From Platanthera guangdongensis (lineage: Eukaryota; Streptophyta; Magnoliopsida; Asparagales; Orchidaceae): DNA of 64,000 bases. The translations under genes and the position numbers were made by a program. The stretch is taken from assembly GCA_039583875.1 (NCBI GenBank), contig CM077158.1, positions 119,905,900 to 119,969,899 of the forward strand. The letters are read 5' to 3'. Below are positions 53,790 through 64,000 of this stretch, piece after piece. Under the pieces are notes generated by a model. The model was not told the DNA's origin and made no database searches. It saw only the letters and a program-made list of their open reading frames with translations. Each line of letters opens with the position of its first letter. The first letter of the stretch is position 1.

Positions 53790-55300
53790 GCATCGTGATT
53801 ATTGGCGGGAAGACGGCCTATGCGCTGTTCGATACTGGTGCCTCACACTCCTTTGTGTCCGAGGATTTCATAAAAGACGTGGGGGATGTATAGTACTTCA
53901 CTGGCATAGCCCGACGTGTACGCCTTCCGGACGGCTCGGAGATGATCGTTACCGCTAAGTGCGAGTTGGAGTTATTTATTGATGGGAAAGCCTTTGATAC
54001 ACCGGCCATGGTTCTGAGAATGCCAGAGTTCGACATCATTTTGGGCATGGCATGGCTGGACTGGCACTTCGCGAGGATCGACTGCGCGGAGAAGCGGATC
54101 TATTTGAGACATGGAGACTCTGACGTCATCTTCCAAGGTATTGGCTTCGCGCCACGTATTATATTATCTTCTATTCAGGCTGTAAAGGCTCATATGAAGG
54201 GGGATGAGGTCTTCATGATCTGGTTCGAGTTGAAGGAAGCAGCGTTGGAATTAAAGGATGTACGGGTAGTGCGGGATTTTCCCGAGGTATTTCCTGAAAA
54301 GCTGCCAGGATTGCCCCCGCAAAGAGAGGTCGATTTCCAGATTAAACTAGTACCAGGTGCCAAGCCTGTATCTAAGGCTCCGTACAGAATGGCCCCGAAA
54401 GAACTAGCAGAATTTAGAGTTCAACTACAGGAACTAGTGGATTCAGGGTTCGTTCGCCCCAGTTCATCACCATGGGGAGCCCCTGTGTTGTTCGTGAAGA
54501 AGAAGGATGGAACCCTGCGATTGTGCATAGATTATCGGGAACTCAATCGGTTGACGGTGCGGAACACTTATCCGCTACCGCGGATCGACGAGTTGTTCGA
54601 TCAATTAGTGGGAGCACATTGGTTCTCTAAACTAGACTTGCGCTCTGGATACTATCAGTTGAGGATACATGAGGGGGATATTCAGAAAACAGCCTTCAGT
54701 TCGAGATATGGTTTGTATGAGTTCACAGTAATGCCGTTTGGGCTCACAAATGCACCTTCGGCCTTCATGAGTCTAATGAACAAGGTGTTTGAACCATACT
54801 TGGACATCTTCGTCATTGTTTTCATCGACGACATCTTGGTCTACTCAAAGATGGAGGAGGAGCATGTCGAGCACCTGACCTTGGTTTTGAAGAAATTGAA
54901 GGAGCACGACTTGTATGCCAAGTTTAGCAAGTGTGAATTCTGGCTTAAGGAGGTTGCCTTCTTGGGGCATGTGATCAGTGGAGCAGGGTTAGCAGTGGAT
55001 CCAGCAAAGGTGCGGGCCGTGAAGGAGTGGTCGCCCTTGAAGTCGGCGGCCGATGTACGAAGCTTTCTTGGACTTGCTGGCTACTACCGCAAGTTCGTGA
55101 AAGGATTTTCCAGGATTGCCCTTCCTCTTACCTCCTTGACGAAGAAGGGTGTGTCATTTGAGTGGGCACCTCAATGTGAAGCGGCATTTCAAGAGTTGAA
55201 AGATAGGCTTACCTCTGCCCCATCCTTGCACTTCCGTCGGGGAAGGAAGGATTTCAGGTTTACACGGACGCATCATATCAAGGGATGGGTGCGGTGCTGA
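53790..55300 (+). pseudogene. pol: B protease, reverse transcriptase and start of RNase H
   Basis: Protease begins [21 protein letters not shown] at 53891 interrupts it in the same frame, which continues from 53942 as [21 protein letters not shown] has [73 protein letters not shown] and the intact [12 protein letters not shown]. Connection: [22 protein letters not shown] single-base loss near 55225 shifts the frame, so RNase H continues at 55285 in another frame. Confidence 0.95.
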
Positions 55301-57180
55301 TGCAGCACGGACACGTGATCGCTTATGCTTCAAGGCAGTTAAAGAAACATGAAATCAATTACCCGGTTCATGATTTGGAGCTGGGAGCAGTGGTGTTCGC
55401 TTTGAAGGTCTGGAGGCATTACCTATATGGCGTACACTGCGAGATCTTTTCCGATCACAAGAACTTGAAGTATGTCCACACTCAGAAGGTGTTGAACATG
55501 AGACAACGACGGTGGTTGGAATTTCTATGCGACTATGAGTTCACCATGAACTATCACCCCGGGAAAGCGAACTCCGTAGCCGATACCTTGAGTAGGAAAG
55601 CGCCAGGCTCTAGCCCAGAGTCTCGGTTGATGAGTATGAAGTTGGCTCGGATGGTCGAAGAGATGGAAATTACTCTAGTATTCAAGGCTCCTTCGGCAGA
55701 GTATGCGGAGTATTTGGCTAACATGAGCATAGTTTGTGATATCCGAGACCGAATTCGGGTGGAGCAAGGAATGGATGCGGCCTTGGCCCCGACGATCAAG
55801 GCAATTGAAGATGGGACCACCGATGAGTACACACTAAAAGACGGCCTCGTTTATTTTCGTGGCCGACTTTATATTCCCAAGGGCGGCAAAATTCGGGAGG
55901 TTATATTGAGAGAGGCACATTCCTCTCAATATTCAGTGCACCCGGGTATTGCTAAGATGTACGTCGGATTGCGGAAGAACATGTGTTGGCCGGGAATGAA
56001 GAAGGATGTTCGCTACTATGTTACACATTGCGAAGCTTGCCAAAGAGTGAAGGCTGAATGCAGGAGTCCCGGTGGTTTGTTGCAGTCATTGCCCATCCCC
56101 GAATGGAAGTTTGAGGATATCTCCATGGACTTTGTCCATGGGCTACCTCGCTCACGCTCCGGGAATGATTCGGTGTGGGTTATTGTGGATCGACTGACAA
56201 ATGTGGCCCGGTTCATTCCAATGAATAAGGAAGAACACGTGGATGTTTTGGTACGCCTTTTTGTGGAGCAATTTGTACGGTATCATGGCGTGCCCAAGAC
56301 AATTGTTTCGGATCGGGATGGTCGGTTTACATCCAATGAGTGGAAGGCGGTACAGGCGTATTTGGGCTCACGCCTAACCTTTAGTACCGCATTTCATCCT
56401 CAGACTGACGGGCAGTCAGAGCGGACCATCAGAACACTGGAGGATTTATTAAGGTTATGTGTGTTGGACAGAGGAGAGCCGTGGGAAAGACTCTTGCCCC
56501 TTGTGGAATTCTCCTACAACAATAGTCATCAAGCGAGCATCGGTATGGCGCCCCATGAAGCCCTTTACGGAAGAAGGTGTAGGACCCCCTTGTCTTGGGT
56601 GCAGGATGAAGATCCGAAGGCATTGGGAAATGAATATATAGATGATACTGATGTGGCGGTCAGATTGATACGGGACCGCATGTTGGAGGCTCAAAGTCGA
56701 CAGGCAAAATATTACAATAAAAAGCACCGGATGGTGGAGTTCCAAGTGGGCGAAAAAGTGTTCCTCAAGATTCGGCCGATGCATGGAGTGTCGCGGGTGC
56801 GTGGAGTGAAAAAGCTCAGTCCAAGGTATGTAGGGCCTTATACTATATTGGAAAGGATTGGCCCGTTGGCCTATCGGTTGGAGTTACCACCAGAACTAGA
56901 GAATCTCCACGACGTGTTTCATGTGTCGTCGCTTCGAAAAGCACTGCTGCGGCCCGACCAATATATTCCTACTACCGATGGTGCAGTGGCGTCAGATAGA
57001 TCTGTGCGACTAGAGCCGGTGCGGATTGTTGACAGCGAGACAAGAACATTACGCCGCAAAAGTGTCCCCTTAGTGAAGGTGCTATGGTTGAATCATGGGA
57101 AGGAGGAGTACACATGGGAGCCAATGGATTTGATGCAGCAACGCTACCCGGAGTTGTTTGCCCAAGGTAATCTTATTTAA
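55285..57180 (+). pseudogene. pol: B RNase H, integrase and chromodomain-like C-terminus
   Basis: 631 codons open. RNase [51 protein letters not shown]. Integrase: [14 protein letters not shown] with [73 protein letters not shown]-terminus: [59 protein letters not shown] and RYPELFAQ. Zinc and DDE residues look intact. The catalytic core and the chromodomain-like end match element C closely. Confidence 0.95.
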
Positions 57181-57270
57181 AAACATATGTTAAATTCCCT
57201 GTTAATGCTTTTCTCCCCACAGCCTAAGCCTGATTTCGGGGACGAAATCTTTTATTTTGTTTATAGGATT
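57181..57270 (+). other. B 3' untranslated stretch
   Basis: 90 bp with the word ttcggggacgaaatc shared by gypsy elements before their 3' LTR. No strong polypurine tract: the LTR is preceded by gtttataggatt, as in element C. Confidence 0.75.
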
Positions 57271-60200
57271 TGTAACGTCCCGAATCGCTCTAGGCCCCTA
57301 GTGAGTGTGTTTTTGAGTCAGGAGAGTTGACTCGAGTCCCGAGAAGTGTAGGGAATTGGACTGCACTTGTGGAGAGGTGGAGAAATCAGTGCAGAGAGAC
57401 ACGGGTAGTGACACGGGCGTGTCCCTACCCGTGTGCGTCGAGTTGAGCTCGACGAGCCGTGTCAAGACTGACGAGTTGTGTCGACACCAGGTGACACGGG
57501 TAGTGACACGGGCGTGTCACTACCCGTGTGTGTCGAGTTCCACTCGACAGGCCGTGTCGAGACTGACGAGCTGTGTCGACACCAAGTGACACGGGTAGTG
57601 ACACGGGCGTGTCCCTACCCGTGTGCGTCGAGTTGAGCTCGACGAGGCATGCCGAGATCGTCGAACTGTGTCGACACTAAGTGACACGGGTAGAGACACG
57701 GGCGTGTCCCTACCCGTGTGCGTCGAGTTGGGATCGACGAGACGTGTCGAGATGCAACCCGAGAAGGACACGGCCAAGGACACGGCCAGGCACACGGCCG
57801 TGTCATGTGGACACGGGTCGGGACACGGGCGTGTCCCAACCCGTGTCAAGTATTGAACCGACATGGAAACCGTCATTGCCGTTTCACAGAAGCAGGACAC
57901 GGGTACGGACACGGCCGTGTCCCTACCCGTGTCACATTTTATATATAAGGGGGAGAGAAAACCCTAGCCGTTTTCATTCTCATTTCTTCCCCTATTTCCT
58001 GTGAGAACTCCTGGTGAGAGGGAAAACTGCTGGAGCAAGTTCTACCGAAGGAGATCCGCCATCGCCGTGAAAGAGAAGATGCCGCCAAGGAGAATTATGA
58101 GATCCATGGCCGGAAATGGTGGTACCGCTGGAGCCAATGTGAGTTTCCTACCCTCTCCCTTGGTGCTAGATCTATAGTTATTTTCCTAGGAGAGACATCG
58201 GCTCAAAAGAGTCTTGATGGAGAGAAGAAGTCTTCTAGGTTTGGCCATGCTAGGACTTGTGTTCTAGATTTTTAGATCTCTTCAACCACTCTTTTCTTCT
58301 ATGTGATGATGGAGGATGGTTTCGTGAAGAGTATTGGCCTCATGAGGTTGAATAAGGGTGGAGGAAATTCTGAAATGATTTGGGATGATCGCATTGAGGA
58401 GGAAGATGAACTGATGTCGTTCATGCCGCCTTAAGATGCGCGCAGAACCTGTATTCTGCGCGCAGCGAACTTCGTGGCCATTGTTAAGTGTGACATGGCC
58501 AGATCTGGGCTTTTGGCTAAACACGAAAGTTGAAGTGCTTGAAAATACCTTTCCAACGAATGGTTACATGACTTCTGGCGAAGTCTGTAGCCACGGGAAA
58601 GTCTAAACGAAAATGGTGTTCAATAAATCCTGTATGCAGAAACTGTGTTCTGTACGCAGCGGACTTCAAGTCCGATTTCAAATAGGATAATATCGAATCT
58701 GGGTTGAGGTCTGAATACGAGAGTTGTAGACCTCGGAAAGACCTTTCCATCGTGGGGTTACACGTCTTCACCGGATTCCTGTAGCTTCGGGAATCTTCGG
58801 TTGAAGTTGCTGTCCAGATTCAGCCTGCACCTAAATTCTGGACTTAATGGAAAATGGATTTTGATTCGGTGGAATTAATAATGCAAGACACTTGGCTTGG
58901 ATGAATGATTAATCATTTGTTGCCGATTTAATATTATCAAATTGAGAAACAATATTGTTTAAACGAACCGAATTGGTAGGAATTGAAGGATTGATAATTG
59001 CGCACTTCATGTTTATATTATGACATTATCAAATGAAAAGTGTGATAGATCTTTATGTGCGCATCATGTTATATTAGACTGTCATCATTTGGAAAGTCAT
59101 ATAGATGAATAGATTATGATCATGGACATGTTCGATTAATGAAATGAGTCTTGTAGTCCAATACTTAGAGAGTCGTCTCTCTACGGGTAGTACTGTGAAG
59201 GGATGTAAGTGCGATGTTGACCGTCACTTGTTTTGGTTGTGTTGAGATAAGGTGTGGATGGATGGTTGGGCTGTGTCCTCGTGTTTACTTCTGAGGCCCC
59301 TTCCATGTTATGTTGATGTGGTATTTACATGTGGTGTGAGTCAACACGTGATGTCGTAATCCTGGGTTAAGGATAGTGTGGCAGGTCTACGGGCTCGCCA
59401 GTCGTCACACCGACGGGAGTTGGCAGTTAGGCTTGGTCGGTTTGGGCTGTGTCCTCGGTGTTCACGTCCCGAGGCCCCTCCGGCCATGTGAACGGTTGGG
59501 CTGTGTCCTCGTGCTTTCTTCCGAGGCCCCTTCCGGGTCACGCAAGGCCAGTTCGGGTTGTGTTCTTGGTGCACATCTACCCAAGACCCCACTGGGCCAT
59601 AGTACGCATGGGCTCCGCTGTTGTGTTCTTAGCATTGAGGCGTACGGAGGCCTAGGTGAAGTAGTGTGATACCCGCCTAGTAGTAGAAGTGCCCATTCTA
59701 CTGTCACCGCCTGGCCACGGCGGCTGATGCCTGAGAGGTTAGCTACCTGCTCGAAAAGTGGGAACTAGAGTCTGTGTCGACATAGCAATTGCATGGGTGA
59801 GTCATTGCATAACATTCATAGCATTTCATAACATTGCATAACAAGATCCTCATCGTATAAGTTTGTATGGGCACTCTTATACGATGAGTTACTTTATGTA
59901 ACCCGATCCTTAACTTATAAGTTTGTATGGGCATTCTTATAAGTTAAGTTACTTTCCTGCTGTAGATTTCCTTACACCTGTTGTTACATGATGATAGCTT
60001 GTAGAACTGCTAGATTATACATTATATTCATGTACCTTGCCACCTGCTTATACTCCTTTACCTACATACTTGTTATATACTATACTCTTGTTCCTTTTCT
60101 CCGCCCGGTGCCGAGGAGTCGCCGGGGGAGCGGATGTGAAACCACTTAGTCGTTTCGACTAACGGTTGCTACGTCTTCCTTTTTAGGAGGTCACGCCGCA

Positions 60201-60602
60201 GGTAGAGCAGCCGCAAACTACGCAGCAGGACAGCCAGGCCAGGACGACAGGGCCTGATGTGACAGTGCCGTCGATACCGTCGGTTACTGATGTTATTATT
60301 TTGATTACTCTGATGTAACACGTTTGGGCAATGATTAGCTGTACTCTGATATTTTGTCGAAGCATGTTTAGCTTCTCATCATTTCATGTTCTTGGACATT
60401 ATATACTTAGTGTGGATTTTGACTTCTCTTGCTTATTTATTTGGTTGGGTTGGCATTTTTATAGATATGTTTGTAGCCGGCGGAATAGGCGTCTTGTAGT
60501 ACAGGTTAGCCCGTGTGCTAATGCTACCGCAAGGCGGCTGTTCCGGGCATAAGACTCCCCCTTCGTGCCGTGTTTTGGAATCCGGGGAGGAGGGGTCTTA
60601 CA
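57271..60602 (+). repeat. B 3' LTR
   Basis: 3332 bp, collinear with 38015-41356 with scattered substitutions and small indels. It contains the 95-bp repeat array (57398-57777), TATA box (57940-57948), leader peptide with donor (58079-58144) and twin hairpins (59849-59948; both stems perfect here, whereas the first has one mismatch in the 5' LTR). The end, gggtcttaca, abuts cacaa at 60603-60607. Confidence 0.95.
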
Positions 60603-60722
60603 CACAATTCCCTACAACGGCACACAAGCCGCCACATGGAACTCTTGTCTAGGCCCCACCCGCTCAAGGTCTTAGACCCGGGCTTATCTGCAAGCTCTAA
60701 CGTCTCTTGTCAGGATTCCAAC
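60603..60722 (-). repeat. A2 LTR, second segment
   Basis: 120 bp that continue 37250-38014 after the B insertion (cacaattccctacaacggc..., collinear with about 2206-2326 in A1). It is ended by Copia-2 at 60723, leaving ccaac (60718-60722) as the candidate target duplication. Confidence 0.9.
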
Positions 60723-60869
60723 TGTTGGGTACATTGGTTTAAATGTACCTGATTTGAAGAAGCCTTACCCTACTCAATGATATACATCAAAATGTATTTG
60801 AAGTATTTTTGAGTTGCTTTGTGCAAGTTAAGTATTTGCAGGAAAGATGAAAAAGTTTCTAAGTTCATG

Positions 60870-61745
60870 TGTCGATACCCAGAGGGAAAGTGTCGACACT
60901 TAAGAAAACTTGTGTCTACACCCAGACAAGCAGTGTCGACACTTGGAGTATTTGTGTCGACACCAGGGATGCAGAGTCGACACCAGACAGAAAGTGTCGA
61001 CACAAGGAGCTGTGTCGACACTCAATGAAGAAAAGTGCAGTGAAGCAGTGTCGACACTTAGCAGTTGTGTCGACACCCAGAGGAACTGTGTCTACATCAG
61101 AAAGTGTCGACACTTGGAGGCTGTGTCGACACTCAGCAAAAGTCAGCAGAGTCTAAGTATAAGTGTCGACACCCAGAACAATGTGTCGACATACAGCTGA
61201 AGACTCAACACTTGAAGAAAGTGTCGACACAAGAAAGAATGTGTCGACACTCAGCTGAAGACTCAACACTTGAAGAAAGTGTCGACACAAGGAGCTCTGT
61301 CGACACTTATCAAAGTTCAAGAATATTCTAAGTACAAGTGTCGACACTAAGGAGATGTGTCGACACTCAGCCAGAGTCTCAACAGATGAAGAATGTGTCG
61401 ACACAAGGAGCAGTGTCGACACTCAGCAAGTATCAACACTAAAGGCATGTGTCGACACCAATAAGAAGTGTCGACACTGAACAAGTTCAACACATGAAGA
61501 TGTGTCGACACAAAGGAGATGTGTCGACACTTACAAGAATTCAGCAATATACTGAAGAACAAAGTGTTGTGTCGACACTCAATATCAGTGTCGACACATG
61601 AAGAAGAAGCTGTGTCGAGAAGTGAAGTCTATAACACAAGGAGTTGTGTCGACACCTTGTAGGCTAGTGTCGACACTTAGACAACTTGTGTCGACACTTA
61701 GTCTATAAGTGTCGACACTTAAAGACTGACAGTCTCGACACTTTC
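60870..61745. repeat. Array of GTGTCGACAC palindromes in Copia-2 U3
   Basis: About 27 exact or near-exact copies of the 10-bp palindrome GTGTCGACAC in about 870 bp, often in pairs 17-20 bp apart, with variable A-rich spacers. It is not a CRISPR: the repeat is too short and the spacers recur. Reading frames through it on both strands are accidental. Confidence 0.95.
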
Positions 61746-61876
61746 AGACAGTTACAGAATTTTTCAAGAACTGACTGGATGACTTGACAGCTGCCATTCC
61801 AGCCGGTCTACAACACCTGTCAGAGTTGTCAGAAATCAGTTATGAACCGGACCAGTCGGTTACCATGAAGAAGGCC

Positions 61877-61884
61877 TATAAATA
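61877..61884 (+). promoter_or_regulatory. Copia-2 LTR TATA box
   Basis: TATAAATA in ggcctataaataggctta, about 130 bp downstream of the palindrome array. This is the expected arrangement of upstream elements and core promoter. Confidence 0.8.
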
Positions 61885-62781
61885 GGCTTATACTGTCTAC
61901 AGAAAGAGATGATTGAACACATGTTCTAGAGTTCAAGTAATTGAAAAGAACAGAAGATCTAGCTATTTCTTGAAGAATCTAGTGAAGATCCAAGTAGTTG
62001 GAGAGAGAGAGAGCTCCATCCAAGAAGACAGCCGTTGGAACCAGGCTGAGAAGAAGGGTTCAGATTTTGTTCTGAATCTTAAGTAGCAGAGATCAATGAT
62101 AAACTGCAGAGGAGATCAATCTTATTGTGTTGTACATTCAAGAAGCTTTGAAGAAAGCCAAGTCAGGTTGATCTCAGCAGAGTTCATCCAAGAACTCATC
62201 AAGAAACTCTCAACTCTTCTCTCTTTTCTCTGAGTTGTAGAGTTTACATTTTGTATTCATATTATCTTGTAGGATCCTTAGGGATCTGAGTTTGTAAGCC
62301 TATAATTATAAAGGCTGAGTGTATGGCATGTGTGCCTGAGTGTAGGAGATTTGTATCTCTGAGTGTAGGCCTGTTGTGGCTGTGTGTAGGCCTTGGTGGC
62401 TGAGTGTAGGCTTTGTGAAGAAGCTGAGTGTAGGCTTTGTGAAGAAGCTGAGTTGTAGGGCCTTGGGCCTGAGCTGTAGGAACCTGGTTGAGGTTCTGAG
62501 TGTAAGATCTGAGGATCTGAGATAGTAGAGGTGTTTGGCCGAATCTAGTACACTACTAGATAAGCGAAGGGGGAAAGTGGATGTACCCAAACTTTGGGGA
62601 ACCACTATAAACCTGTGTGTTCACTGTGTGTATGTGGTTTGCTGTGATTGTTGTTTGATTGCTTGGTAAAAGTAGTTATAACTCTGAGAATTAATCTGAA
62701 TTCTGCCTAAAAAGTTAAAAAGATTTTACTCACCTATTCACCCCCCCCCCCTCTAGGTGATTAGGTACAATATCTTTCAAG

Positions 62782-62794
62782 TGGTATCAGAGCC
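62782..62794 (+). other. Copia-2 primer-binding site
   Basis: TGGTATCAGAGCC, an exact initiator tRNA-Met complement, within two bases of the LTR end. Confidence 0.95.
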
Positions 62795-62886
62795 AGGTTG
62801 CTCAAAAAAAAGGACATAACTGTCTGAGTAGATCCTCTTGGCAGATTCAGTCTAAGTATATTACAGAATCAAGAAAATCAAGAACC

Positions 62887-64000
62887 ATGGGTTCCACTGA
62901 GAATCATAAGGAATTGGGATCCATGAAGCTACCCATTTGCAGAAAAGAAATATTTGGCATCTGGAAGGAAAGGGTGAGACTATTTATGGAAGCCTAAGAC
63001 CCTAGAATATATATCACAGTGAAAGAAGGGTCATATGTGCCCATGAAGGTTTCAGTCTTAGATGCAAATCAGAGAACACCTAAGGATTTCTCTGAAATGA
63101 TAAAGGATGAGATAGTTCTAGCCACAATGGACAAGAGGGCTCAGAATATCATAGTGAGTGCTATAGATGATGCTACCTTTCAGAATTTGATACACTGCAA
63201 GACATCCAAGGAAATGTGTGATACTCTTATTGTGTACATGGAGGGTTCTGAAGAAGTAAGGCAGGACAGAAAGTCCTTATTAAACCAAGAATATGAAAGC
63301 TTCGGGCAAGGTAGATCTGATAGCATAACTGAATGCTATAAGAAGTTGTATAGGATTGTAAATGAGCTAATGTCCTATGGCAGAGAGTTCAGTAATTATG
63401 AACTAAATGATAAGTTTCTAAGGTCCCTAACAAAAGATTGGGACACCAAGATCTGTGCCATAAGGGAAATGGCAAAGTTAGCAGAAATTCCTCCTCCAAC
63501 TCTATTTGGAAAATTGCTATCCTATGAAATGCAATTGATGGTGAGGAAAGAAGAGGAGAAGACTACAAGAAATGACCATAAGGAAAGGACAGTGGCATTT
63601 AAAACAGAAGCCCCCAGAAAGTACAGAAGTAAGTCACCAACTCCACCACCAAAAGTAGCTGAAACTGAGTCAGATGAGTCAGCAAGCAGAAAGTCTGAAA
63701 GCAGTGAAAGTGATGAGGACTTTGCTGCCTTCACAAGACATTTTCAGAAGTTCTTAAAGAAGAAACAGTGGAGGACAAAGCCATCTACTTCACAGGGTGA
63801 AGAAGACTATTATCAGAATAAAAAGTCTTCAAAGAAAGACAGGAAAAAGACGAAGTCTAGCAAAGCAACTCTTTCAAAAATTGTATGCTATTGCTGTAAT
63901 AGACAAGGACATGTTGTTGCAGACTGTCCAGATAAAAGGAAGGAGTCTAATGATAAGAAAAAGACTCAATTCAAGGGCAAGAAGGAAAAGTCTTTTGTTG
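62887..64000 (+). CDS. gag: Copia-2 gag, partial, one internal stop
   Basis: ATG at 62887 (MGSTENHKELGSMKLP). The frame meets a TAA at 62995 and is then open to the window edge, about 334 codons. It contains a UBN2-type gag (KEGSYVPMKV, DKRAQNIIVSAIDD, CDTLIVYMEGSEEV, YKKLYRIVNELMSYG, LNDKFLRSLTKDWDTK, LFGKLLSYEMQL), a Lys/Ser/Glu-rich linker, and an intact CCHC knuckle (CYCCNRQGHVVADC, 63886-63927). Gag packages the RNA in virus-like particles. With only one stop visible, this copy is better preserved than Copia-1. Protease and the rest of pol lie beyond the window. Confidence 0.9.

Larger units (their letters stand above)
38015..60602 (+). mobile_element. Ty3/Gypsy retrotransposon B, nearly intact, interrupted by C
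   Basis: A plus-strand element of 22588 bp, about 11.56 kb once C and its duplicated site are set aside. LTRs 38015-41356 and 57271-60602 begin tgtaa(c/t)gtcc and end ttaca. The 5-bp duplication cacaa is perfect at 38010-38014 and 60603-60607. The gag and pol frame can be followed from 41552 to 57180 with three stops (42287, 42413, 53891) and one frameshift (near 55225). All catalytic motifs in protease, RT and integrase are intact. Long LTRs and a chromodomain-like end fit the Tekay/Del chromoviruses. The LTRs differ at few sites, so insertion is probably recent. Confidence 0.95.
60723..62779 (+). repeat. Copia-2 5' LTR
   Basis: About 2057 bp from TGTTGGGTAC to ctttca. U3 contains the palindrome array (60870-61745) and a TATA box at 61877-61884. 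Positions 62310-62530 hold repeats of ctgagtgtagg, with one unit of 30 bp duplicated exactly around 62410-62455. A run of C (62741-62751) precedes ctctaggtg. The 3' boundary is set by the PBS; the last base is uncertain by one. Confidence 0.9.
60723..64000 (+). mobile_element. Ty1/Copia retrotransposon Copia-2, 5' end
   Basis: A plus-strand element with a complete 5' LTR, PBS and most of gag; the rest is beyond the window. It belongs to the same family as Copia-1, as shown by collinear gag, the poly-C/poly-G run near the LTR end and similar LTR starts. Its LTR promoter region, however, is built of GTGTCGACAC palindromes in place of the actcaacgc hairpins of Copia-1. Confidence 0.93.

Noticed and set aside
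60870..61745. CRISPR-like regularly spaced palindromes
   Set aside because: Repeat core is 10 bp, spacing irregular, plant nuclear context, inside a copia U3. Not a CRISPR array.

Overview
This is plant (angiosperm) nuclear DNA of the repeat-rich intergenic kind. I find no host gene, tRNA, rRNA or CRISPR array. Almost every base after about position 690 belongs to LTR retrotransposons inserted into one another, plus one CACTA (En/Spm-type) DNA transposon. The evidence for a plant is the initiator-Met primer-binding sites (TGGTATCAGAGCC type), the chromodomain-like ends of the Ty3/Gypsy polyproteins (Tekay/Del-like chromoviruses), and a CACTACAAGAAAA transposon end. The species cannot be named from the sequence.

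The stack is anchored on gypsy E (plus strand; RNase H-integrase and start of 3' LTR at 30218-32687). Left side: Copia-1 (minus) entered the E pol gene and occupies roughly 691-30217. It was then split by gypsy A1 (1441-11062, minus, target duplication gcagc) and gypsy D (13576-29216, plus, target duplication acctt). D was split by a CACTA transposon (16504-22835, target duplication tat), which contains a copia element (Copia-G, minus) lacking a 3' LTR. Right side: gypsy F (from 32688, minus) entered the E LTR. A second A element (A2) entered the F reverse-transcriptase gene at 37250. Gypsy B (38015-60602, plus, duplication cacaa) entered the A2 LTR. Gypsy C (42556-53579, minus, duplication ggata) entered the B gag gene. 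Copia-2 (from 60723, plus, runs off the window) entered the A2 LTR just beyond B. Both sides therefore reach five levels of nesting.

Most coding regions are broken by stops and frameshifts. B and C are best preserved: protease, reverse transcriptase and integrase active-site motifs are readable in both. The most interesting signals are in the noncoding architecture of the gypsy elements. (1) The LTRs of A, F and B carry a short ATG-started basic peptide that ends at a splice-donor-like site; in B it is in frame with gag after a plausible acceptor. (2) B, C and D carry phase-1 intron-like sequences at the same gag/protease junction. (3) B and C LTRs share a pair of stem-loops whose stems differ by compensating changes while the loops keep a TATGGG/ATGGG core. 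(4) Element C has a complete 5.26-kb 5' LTR but a 1.62-kb 3' LTR that still ends in the canonical dinucleotide next to a perfect target duplication. LTR promoters of both superfamilies carry dense arrays of short palindromes.

Lengths, junctions and motifs were read by eye. Divergence, age and family names finer than superfamily/lineage are inference.
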